This document shows positions 1 to 5,228 of a DNA stretch of 7,067 bases, piece by piece. The position numbers and the translations under genes are program-made. How positions within the stretch are numbered: position 1 is the stretch's first letter; every line of letters begins with the position of its first letter. The DNA comes from Nitrospinota bacterium (lineage in GTDB: Bacteria; Nitrospinota_A; UBA7883; JADGGD01): positions 1 to 7,067 of the forward strand of contig JADGCD010000118.1 of assembly GCA_015229165.1 (NCBI GenBank), read 5' to 3'. Below the pieces are notes generated by a model, which saw nothing but the letters and a program-made list of their open reading frames with translations, made no database searches and had not been told where the DNA came from.

Positions 1-493
1 AACCGGTGAGAATCTTCTCCGCCAGCGCCCCCACGACCGAGAAGACCCCCACCCCCCCCAGCGGGTTGATGAACCGGTAATGCTCATGCTCCCGGGAGAG
101 GATCAGGTAGCTCCAGGCCAGTTTCGCCGCGTGGAGCAGGTTCCACGGCGTCGGCAGGGTCTGGGCGATGTCCTTGTTGCACGACGGGGTGAAGGCCAGA
201 TAGAGCCGGGTCAGCATGGTGGCGATCACCGTCCCGGCGGCCATGAAGTGGACCAGCCGGAATTTCCCCATGACGTAGCTCTGGTACGCCTCACCGGGGA
301 CGAAGATGTCGAACGGATCGGCGATGTAAAAACCGGTGACCGCCAGCGTCGCCACCGATCCGACGAGAATCCAGTGGAGGAAGCAGGCGAAGATGGAGCG
401 GGTCTGGACGAGAAGGTAGGTGCGATGGGCGCCGACGCCGGGTCGGGAAGGCCGGGTGACCGGCGACGGGGCGAGCGAAGACACCTGTCCCAT
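1..493 (-). CDS. Ni,Fe-hydrogenase-type b-type cytochrome subunit (HyaC-like), C-terminus outside window
   Basis: This is probably an integral membrane diheme cytochrome b that passes electrons between a periplasmic oxidoreductase, typically an uptake hydrogenase, and the quinone pool. The visible 164 residues start at ATG 493, with an AGG six bases upstream. After a basic, proline-rich N-terminus, helix 1 (about 33-55) has His40 in a FLHW context and the LAVTGFYI segment. Helix 2 (about 77-100) starts KFRLVHF with His82 and ends TRLYLAF. A later INPLGGVGVF stretch (142-151) matches the start of the third helix in HyaC proteins. The two histidines sit where the heme ligands of this family lie. 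The missing end should hold the remaining helices and ligands. No hydrogenase gene is visible, and the gene seems to head its own unit. A cytochrome b561-like anchor of a different dehydrogenase is possible. Family is fairly sure; enzyme partner is not. Confidence 0.75.
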   Translation of the reverse strand, partial: MGQVSSLAPSPVTRPSRPGVGAHRTYLLVQTRSIFACFLHWILVGSVATLAVTGFYIADPFDIFVPGEAYQSYVMGKFRLVHFMAAGTVIATMLTRLYLAFTPSCNKDIAQTLPTPWNLLHAAKLAWSYLILSREHEHYRFINPLGGVGVFSVVGALAEKILTG

Positions 494-559
494 AGATACC
501 TCGGAGCCGCCACGAGCGGGAAGATGTACTGCGGAACCGCCAGCCGTGAACGGCGAAAG

Positions 560-582
560 ATGTTTGCCCTCCCGCCAAACAT
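560..582. promoter_or_regulatory. Perfect 7-bp dyad ATGTTTG-N9-CAAACAT, possible operator
   Basis: ATGTTTG at 560-566 is mirrored exactly by CAAACAT at 576-582, with a 9-base spacer, so half-site centres lie 16 bp apart. The dyad covers the proposed -10 box and start point of the cytochrome b promoter, where a repressor would be expected to bind. It does not match the FNR/CRP consensus. No adjacent gene in the window encodes an obvious one-component repressor, so its binder is unknown. Confidence 0.35.
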
Positions 583-601
583 ACGCCCACTGTTCGGGAG
601 G
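568..601. repeat. 7-bp inverted repeat CCTCCCG-N20-CGGGAGG across the same promoter
   Basis: CCTCCCG at 568-574 pairs with CGGGAGG at 595-601. The arms lie on either side of the proposed -10 box and are interleaved with the ATGTTTG dyad. The 20-base spacer makes a transcribed hairpin weak, and most of it lies upstream of the predicted start, so DNA binding is more likely than an RNA role. A chance GC-rich match is possible. Confidence 0.3.
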
Positions 602-607
602 TGTCAA
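578..607 (-). promoter_or_regulatory. Candidate sigma-70 promoter for the cytochrome b gene
   Basis: Read on the minus strand, a perfect -35 box TTGACA (607-602) is followed after 18 bases by TATGTT (583-578), four of six matches to the -10 consensus. Transcription would start near 570, leaving a leader of about 75 bases before the ATG at 493. The spacing is at the long end of the usual range, and two inverted repeats overlap it. Confidence 0.45.
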
Positions 608-672
608 ATACTTTTCCCCCGCAGGTAGGAAATCGGCTCTGCTACCATGGGGCAAACAACCGGATAAAGACG

Positions 673-972
673 ATGGAAGAGCCGAACCTGCCCCTGCTGA
701 CGGTCTACTACTCGCTGGCCATCGGCGGCGCGCTCATGGCGCTGGGGGCGCTCTTCCGCAAGCCGCTGGCCAAACTGGCCGCCCGGCTTGAGGCCGATCC
801 GCAGAAGGGGTTCAAGGCGATCTTCCTCGTGTCGCTGGCCCTCTACGTCGTCATCGCCGTGGTCATGTCGATCTACGTCGCCTGGCGCATCCTTCACGGG
901 GCCGGTCCTTTCGGCTTCCCCCTGCCCCAACCGGCGGTGACGGTGTCGCCGACCCCCACCGTCGCGCCGTGA
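673..972 (+). CDS. Small two-helix membrane protein of unknown function, upstream of and overlapping lipA
   Basis: I do not recognise this 99-residue protein. It has a short acidic start (MEEPN), a first hydrophobic helix (about 8-28), a basic linker (FRKPLAKLAARLE, 28-40), a second helix (about 49-71, many Val/Ile/Ala) and a proline/threonine-rich tail ending TVAP. This predicts an inner-membrane hairpin with the basic loop in the cytoplasm and both ends outside. ATG 673 is preferred because coding looks natural from there. An in-frame GTG at 601 would add residues unlike a membrane protein start and lies in the promoter region. The ribosome binding site is poor (a GGA about ten bases upstream). 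Its stop overlaps the lipA start by four bases (GTGA), so the two are almost certainly cotranscribed and translationally coupled. No catalytic motif is seen, and a link to lipoylation is only positional. Confidence 0.7.
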   Translation: MEEPNLPLLTVYYSLAIGGALMALGALFRKPLAKLAARLEADPQKGFKAIFLVSLALYVVIAVVMSIYVAWRILHGAGPFGFPLPQPAVTVSPTPTVAP

Positions 973-1820
973 GCGTCGACCTGCGCCGCCCCGCGTGGCT
1001 GATGAAAGGGGGGCTTCTCGACCCGGCCACCGCCCCCGTGCGGGAGACGATCCGCAAAGGGGGGCTCGCCACCGTCTGTTCGTCCGCCCGCTGCCCCAAC
1101 AGGGGGGAATGTTTCGCCGCCGGGACGGCGACATTCATGATTTTGGGGGAACGATGCACGCGGGCGTGCGGGTTTTGCGCCGTGACCACCGGGGCGCCGG
1201 AAGGGGTGGAGAGCGACGAACCGCAACGGGTGGCGGCGGCGGCCAAAGAGCTGGGGCTGACCCACGTCGTCGTCACCTCCGTCACGAGAGACGACCTCCC
1301 CGACGGTGGAGCGGGCCATTTCGTCGCCACCATAAAGGCGTTGCGGGAGACGTTGCCGTCGTCGACGGTCGAAGTGTTGACCCCCGACTTCGGCGGGAAG
1401 TGGCCAGCGGTCGATGCGGTCGTCGACGCCCGCCCCGACGTCTACAACCACAACGTCGAGACCGTTCCCCGGTTGTATCGAACCGTCCGCCCCGGCGCGG
1501 TCTATGAGCGGTCGCTGGGGTTGCTGGCCCATGTCAAAGAGCGGGCGACCACGATGACCGTCAAGAGCGGGATCATGGTGGGGCTGGGGGAGACGGCGGA
1601 AGAGGTGGCGGCGACGCTGGCCGACCTGAAGGGGCATGGGGTCGACTGGGTCACCATAGGCCAGTACTTACGGCCGACCCGGGAGAACCTGCCGGTGGTG
1701 GAGTATGTCCGCCCCGAGCGGTTCGAAGAGTATCGCCAGCTCGGCGAGCGACTCGGCATCGCCACCGTCCAGTCGGCGCCGTATGTCCGGTCCAGCTACC
1801 ATGCGGCGGCGCGGGCGTAG
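969..1820 (+). CDS. lipA: Lipoyl synthase, radical SAM enzyme
   Basis: LipA inserts two sulfur atoms at C6 and C8 of octanoyl groups carried on lipoyl domains of 2-oxoacid dehydrogenases and the glycine cleavage H protein. The 283-residue product has the family hallmarks. The auxiliary cluster motif is C37-x4-C42-x5-C48 (within TVCSSARCPNRGEC), the radical SAM motif is C63-x3-C67-x2-C70 (CTRACGFC), preceded by TFMILG. The body contains VVVTSVTRDDLPDGGA, DVYNHNVETV and KSGIMVGLGE. The C-terminal RSSYH (274-278) holds the serine expected to ligate the auxiliary cluster. The GTG start at 969 is chosen because the conserved RRPAWL near residue 6 (RKPEWL in relatives) would be lost at the next ATG, and because it forms a GTGA overlap with the upstream stop. 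Length is slightly short but normal. No lipB lies in the visible neighbourhood. Identification is essentially certain. Confidence 0.97.
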   Translation: MSVDLRRPAWLMKGGLLDPATAPVRETIRKGGLATVCSSARCPNRGECFAAGTATFMILGERCTRACGFCAVTTGAPEGVESDEPQRVAAAAKELGLTHVVVTSVTRDDLPDGGAGHFVATIKALRETLPSSTVEVLTPDFGGKWPAVDAVVDARPDVYNHNVETVPRLYRTVRPGAVYERSLGLLAHVKERATTMTVKSGIMVGLGETAEEVAATLADLKGHGVDWVTIGQYLRPTRENLPVVEYVRPERFEEYRQLGERLGIATVQSAPYVRSSYHAAARA

Positions 1821-1909
1821 GACCGGTCTCTTCCCCACCCGTCGAACAAGAGCCGGGGACTTCGCCCCCCTCTGGTCTCGACAGGTCAATGAAAGGGGTA
1901 CGCTACAGA

Positions 1910-1957
1910 ACCCTCGCTAGGGGGCTTAACTGTCCCGACCAAGCCCCCAAGGAGGGT
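1910..1957. terminator. Bipartite hairpin between converging genes, probable terminator
   Basis: ACCCTC (1910-1915) and GGGGGCTT (1920-1927) pair respectively with GAGGGT (1952-1957) and AAGCCCCC (1941-1948). This gives 14 base pairs interrupted by a small internal loop, with a 13-base terminal loop. It lies 90 bases after lipA and is followed by a poor T tract (GGCTCTTTATC). It is nearly symmetric, so it could end transcription from either side. The weak T run means termination efficiency is not assured. Confidence 0.5.
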
Positions 1958-1983
1958 GGCTCTTTATCGACTGAGGCGTAGAA

Positions 1984-1997
1984 CCCCCGTAAGGGGG
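1984..1997 (-). terminator. Short hairpin directly after the response regulator stop codon
   Basis: On the minus strand, CCCCC-TTAC-GGGGG begins two bases after the TAA stop (2001-1999) and is followed by TTCT. The five G-C pairs with a four-base loop would end the signalling operon transcript; the T tract is very short. Its right arm belongs to a GGGGGCTT copy (1993-2000) that could also pair with AAGCCCCC at 1941-1948, forming an alternative longer-range structure. Confidence 0.45.
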
Positions 1998-1998
1998 C

Positions 1999-3393
1999 TT
2001 ACTCCCCGTCGGTGACGGTCAGCGAGGGGGTGGAGGCCCGGTACCGCTCGATCTTCCGGTAGAGCTTCGGGCGGGAGACGCCCAGTATCTTCGCCGCTTT
2101 GCTTATGTTGCCGTTGACCGCGTCCAGCACATACAGGATGTGCTCCTTCTCGATCTCGGTCAGCGGCAGGAGGTGGCGGTTCTTGCCGCTCTTCGATTTC
2201 TTCTCGAACGAGAGCGGGAGATCCTTTACCTGTATGACGCTCTTGGGCGCCAGCGACACCGCCCGCTCCAGCACGTTGGTCAGCTCCCGGACGTTCCCCG
2301 GCCAGTGGTACTCCATCAGCGACTCCACCGCCTTTTTCGACAGGGTCTTGGAATGGGCCAGCGCGCTCGGGTTCTGCGCCAGCAGGCTTGCGGTGAGTTG
2401 GGGGATGTCTTCCTTGCGCTCCCGGAGCGGCGGCACCCGAAGCGACAGGGCGGAGATGCGGTAGTAGAGGTCTTCCCGGAAGCTTCCCTGTTTGGTCAGG
2501 GTGGAGAGGCTCTTGGTGGTGGCCATCACCAGGCGGGTGTCGACGGTGAGGTCGGCGAAGCCGCCGATCCGCCGGAACTCGCCGGTGTCGAGGAAGTGGA
2601 GAATCTTCACCTGCAGGGAAAAGGAGAGCTGGTCCACCTCGTCGAGGAAGACCGTTCCCCCTTCGGCGAACTCCAGAATCCCCGCCTTGCGGGAAGAGCC
2701 GGCGCCGACGAAAGCGTCGGCCTCGTAGCCGAACAGCTCCGCCTCCAGCAGCCCCTCGGAGAGGACGCCGCAGTTGACGGAGATAAAGGCGCCCTCTTTG
2801 CGCGGGGAGTGGCGGTGCAGCGCCATGGCGGTCACTTCTTTCCCCACGCCGATCTCCCCCACGATCAGGACCGGCTCCGGCGACGGGGCCAGCTTTTCCA
2901 CCTGCTCCCGGAGCGCCTCCATCACCGGGCTCACCCCCACCAGCGTGGCCGCTCCGGCGCGGCGCTTCAGCTCTTCCTTCAGCCGGGTGTTCTGCTCGGC
3001 CAGCCGTTTCTTCTCGTAGGCTTTCCGGATGACGACTTCCAGCTCCCGCAGCTTGCACGGTTTTGCCAGATAGTCGTAGGCGCCCAGTTTCATCGCCTCG
3101 ATGGCGGAATCGACGGTGGCCTTGCCGGTCAGGACGATGGCTTCGAAAGCGGGGTGAAGTTTCTTGATCCGCCGCAACAGCTCCATGCCGGACAGCCCCG
3201 GCATCATGATGTCGAGCACCCCCACGTCGAACCGCTGGCGCCGCGCCCCCTCCAGCGCCTCCTCGGCGCCGCCAAAGCCGGTGACGGTCATCTCCGCGCC
3301 GTCGAAATGGCGCAGGAGCAGCTCCCGGAACGCCTCGTCGTCATCGACGACCAGCAGGGAGAGGGGGACGAGTTTGGGGGTCGGTTCGTTCAT
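1999..3393 (-). CDS. NtrC-family response regulator (receiver, AAA+ sigma-54 interaction domain, Fis-type HTH) with divergent GAFTGA loop
   Basis: This 464-residue protein is the output of the operon: a receiver phosphorylated by the adjacent kinase, an ATPase, and a DNA-binding end. The receiver (about 11-125) has acidic Asp17-19, phospho-acceptor Asp61 (VLDIMMPG), Thr89 and Lys111. The AAA+ domain (about 150-390) has Walker A GEIGVGKE (179-186), Walker B VFLDEV (Asp251, Glu252), the arginine-finger segment FREDLYYR (Arg306, Arg312) and WPGNVREL (364-371). The Fis-type helix-turn-helix (about 413-452) contains NGNISKAAKILGVSRPKLYRK. Departures from the family are clear. The loop that contacts sigma-54, normally GAFTGA, reads DAFVGA (226-231), and the sensor I ATN is ATT (291-293). 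ATG 3393 follows GAGG by seven bases and overlaps the kinase stop (ATGA). The kinase-regulator pairing is strongly supported; dependence on sigma-54 is less certain. Target genes are not visible. Confidence 0.93.
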   Translation of the reverse strand: MNEPTPKLVPLSLLVVDDDEAFRELLLRHFDGAEMTVTGFGGAEEALEGARRQRFDVGVLDIMMPGLSGMELLRRIKKLHPAFEAIVLTGKATVDSAIEAMKLGAYDYLAKPCKLRELEVVIRKAYEKKRLAEQNTRLKEELKRRAGAATLVGVSPVMEALREQVEKLAPSPEPVLIVGEIGVGKEVTAMALHRHSPRKEGAFISVNCGVLSEGLLEAELFGYEADAFVGAGSSRKAGILEFAEGGTVFLDEVDQLSFSLQVKILHFLDTGEFRRIGGFADLTVDTRLVMATTKSLSTLTKQGSFREDLYYRISALSLRVPPLRERKEDIPQLTASLLAQNPSALAHSKTLSKKAVESLMEYHWPGNVRELTNVLERAVSLAPKSVIQVKDLPLSFEKKSKSGKNRHLLPLTEIEKEHILYVLDAVNGNISKAAKILGVSRPKLYRKIERYRASTPSLTVTDGE

Positions 3394-5228
3394 GGTACCT
3401 CGCTTGCGGTGTCGGGAGCGGCGATGTCGGTCGGCATGGTCAGGACGAAGAGGGCGCCCCCGCCGGGCGCCTCTTCCACGGAGAGGGGGGACTGGAGCCG
3501 CTCGGCCAGTTGGCGGCAGATGGCGAGCCCGAGCCCGGTCCCCTCCCCCATCGGTTTGGTGGTAAAGAAGGGGGCGAAGATTTTCTCCCGCAATTCGGGG
3601 GGAACCCCCGGCCCGTTGTCCGCCACCGTCACCCGCACCGTCCCGTGGGCGATTCGGGCGGAGAGGGTCACCTTCCCCTCCGCGCCGACGGCGTCGACGG
3701 CGTTGTTCAGGAGGTTCAGCAGGATCTGCTCCAGCAGGTGGGGATCGGTGATCACCCGGGGAAGGTCGGGCGCCAGATCGGCGACCAGCGTCACCTCCCG
3801 TTCGCCCGCCTTGTGTCCGGCCAGCAGCAGGGCGTTGGAGAGGGAGCGGGTCAGGTCGACCAGTTCGATCCGCATTTCTTGGCGCCGGGCGAAGTCGAGA
3901 ACCGACCGGGTGATCCGCTGGCACCGCTCGGCCTGGGAGACGATGATTCCGACGATCCGCGCGATCTCCTCCCGGTCGATGCGGGATTCGTCCGGAACCT
4001 GCTCCGCCAGCGATTCGGCGTAGCCGGCGATGACCGCCAGCGGGTTGTTCACCTCGTGGGCCATGCCGGAGGCGATCTCCCCGATGGTGACCATCCGGGC
4101 GGCGTGGGTCAGCTCGTCCTGCGCCATTTTCAGCTCTTCCGTCCGCCGCCGGACCAGTTCGTTGAGCCCGTCGGAGTAGCGGGCCAGTTGCTCCTCCAGC
4201 CGTCGCCGGTCGGTGACGTCGCGCAGGATCATGTGCAGCGTCTCCCCCACGTCGGTGGCGATGGTCGTGGCCGAGACCTCCACGAACCGGCGCTCCCGTC
4301 CCTCTTGGGGGGCCAGCGAGAGGCCGAGCCCCTCCACCGAGCCGTTCCCCCCCGCCAGCCGGGCCAGCAGCGTCTTCTCGTCGACCGGGGGGAAGAGGAG
4401 CGACAATCCCCCGGCGCGCAGCTCCTCGGCGCTGCGGCCGGTCAGCTCGCAGGCCCGCCGGTTGACCTCGACGATCTTCGAGCGCTGCCGGTCCACCACC
4501 ACAATGCCGTCCCCGGCCCGTTCGTGGAAGGCCCGGTAGCGGCTCTCGGAATAGGCCAGCTCCCGGGTGCGGCGGGTGACGGTGGCCTCCAGCTCTTCGT
4601 TGAACCGGGAGATCCGCTCGAAGAGGCGGACGTTGGCCAGCGCCAGCCCGGTCTGCTGGACGATCAGCGTCAGCACCCGTTCGTGCTCCTGCGAGAAAGC
4701 GCCGATGTCGGGGTGGGAGAGGTTGAGAACCCCCATGACCACCCCGCCGCTCTTGAGGGGAAGGGCCAAAAGCGACTTGATCTGCCCGCTCATGGAGGAG
4801 CGGGACGACTTGGCGAACCGCTCGCTCTCGCCGGTGTTTTCGATGAGGAGCGACTCCCCCTCCTTGGCCACCCATCCGGCCGCCCCCTCCCCCACCGGGA
4901 AGCGGCGGACCGTCCGGTCCTCCGGCTCGTAGTAGCGGGGCTCCGGGTCTTCCTGTCCCCGGGCGGCGGTCAGGACCAGGTCGATCCCCATCTCGTCCAC
5001 CAGCCAGAGGGAGCAGTTCTCGGCGGCGGTTTCGTCGATGATGATGTTGACCACCTCGGTGACGAGCCGTTTGCGGTCGGGGTTGCCCAGCGCCGCCTCC
5101 CCCACCCGCTTGATGATGGAGAACTCCTTGACCTTCTCGCTGACCAGCTTGTTGCTGTCGGCCAGGGCCCGGGCGTAGGCGTCCCGCTCCCGTTTGAGCG
5201 ACTCGACCGTCTCCGGGGCCTGGCTCAC
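3390..5228 (-). CDS. Soluble GAF-PAS sensor histidine kinase
   Basis: This 612-residue kinase autophosphorylates and should pass phosphate to Asp61 of the regulator encoded next. A short coiled coil (about 5-45) leads into a GAF domain (about 45-205), a charged linker, a PAS domain (about 228-342, ending in the typical ILRDVTDRRRLEEQL), and a second coiled coil. The dimerisation domain has His391 in GMAHEVNNPLAVI. The ATPase domain has the N box (LLNLLNNA, Asn505 and Asn509), DNGPG (537-541), FAPFFTTK (551-558) and GTGLGLAI (563-570). All catalytic boxes are intact. No membrane segment is present, so it senses a cytoplasmic ligand or a partner. GTG 5228 is chosen because it gives a GTGA overlap with the preceding gene's stop and follows AGGAG by eight bases. 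Upstream codons in this frame encode proline/arginine-rich shadow sequence. The ligands are unknown; GAF domains in general bind cyclic nucleotides, hemes or small molecules. Confidence 0.93.
   Translation of the reverse strand: MSQAPETVESLKRERDAYARALADSNKLVSEKVKEFSIIKRVGEAALGNPDRKRLVTEVVNIIIDETAAENCSLWLVDEMGIDLVLTAARGQEDPEPRYYEPEDRTVRRFPVGEGAAGWVAKEGESLLIENTGESERFAKSSRSSMSGQIKSLLALPLKSGGVVMGVLNLSHPDIGAFSQEHERVLTLIVQQTGLALANVRLFERISRFNEELEATVTRRTRELAYSESRYRAFHERAGDGIVVVDRQRSKIVEVNRRACELTGRSAEELRAGGLSLLFPPVDEKTLLARLAGGNGSVEGLGLSLAPQEGRERRFVEVSATTIATDVGETLHMILRDVTDRRRLEEQLARYSDGLNELVRRRTEELKMAQDELTHAARMVTIGEIASGMAHEVNNPLAVIAGYAESLAEQVPDESRIDREEIARIVGIIVSQAERCQRITRSVLDFARRQEMRIELVDLTRSLSNALLLAGHKAGEREVTLVADLAPDLPRVITDPHLLEQILLNLLNNAVDAVGAEGKVTLSARIAHGTVRVTVADNGPGVPPELREKIFAPFFTTKPMGEGTGLGLAICRQLAERLQSPLSVEEAPGGGALFVLTMPTDIAAPDTASEVP

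Larger units (their letters stand above)
1907..2003. repeat. Imperfect 24/25-bp direct repeat with embedded hairpins
   Basis: Positions 1907-1931 and 1980-2003 are near copies: both read AGAACCC, then a variable base, CG, two variable bases, AGGGGGCTTA and CT, matching at 21 positions with one indel. Each contains a small CCC/GGG hairpin. Between them an inverted AAGCCCCC copy (1941-1948) is followed by GAGGGT. The second copy overlaps the response regulator stop codon. The repeat could come from local duplication of a terminator or be a small dispersed palindromic element; nothing else in the window resembles it. Confidence 0.5.

Noticed and set aside
80..628. 182-codon plus-strand frame over the cytochrome b gene
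   Set aside because: The minus strand encodes conserved transmembrane cytochrome sequence with heme histidines. The plus frame is Arg/Gly/Asp-rich without any domain.
601..672. GTG 601 as start of the small membrane protein
   Set aside because: It would add 24 polar residues before the first helix and overlap the -35 region of the divergent promoter; ATG 673 gives a more natural membrane protein.
1855..1868. GGGG-acttcg-CCCC hairpin just after lipA
   Set aside because: Only four base pairs form and no T tract follows, so it is not supported as a terminator.
1910..1957. Integron attC-like site suggested by the bipartite palindrome and GCTTAAC
   Set aside because: No GTTRRRY partner box lies at the expected distance, and there is no integrase or cassette structure nearby; a terminator explains the palindrome better.
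2140..4023. 627-codon open frame on the plus strand opposite the regulator and kinase genes
   Set aside because: It spans the boundary of two real genes on the other strand, shows no motif, and has composition typical of a shadow frame.
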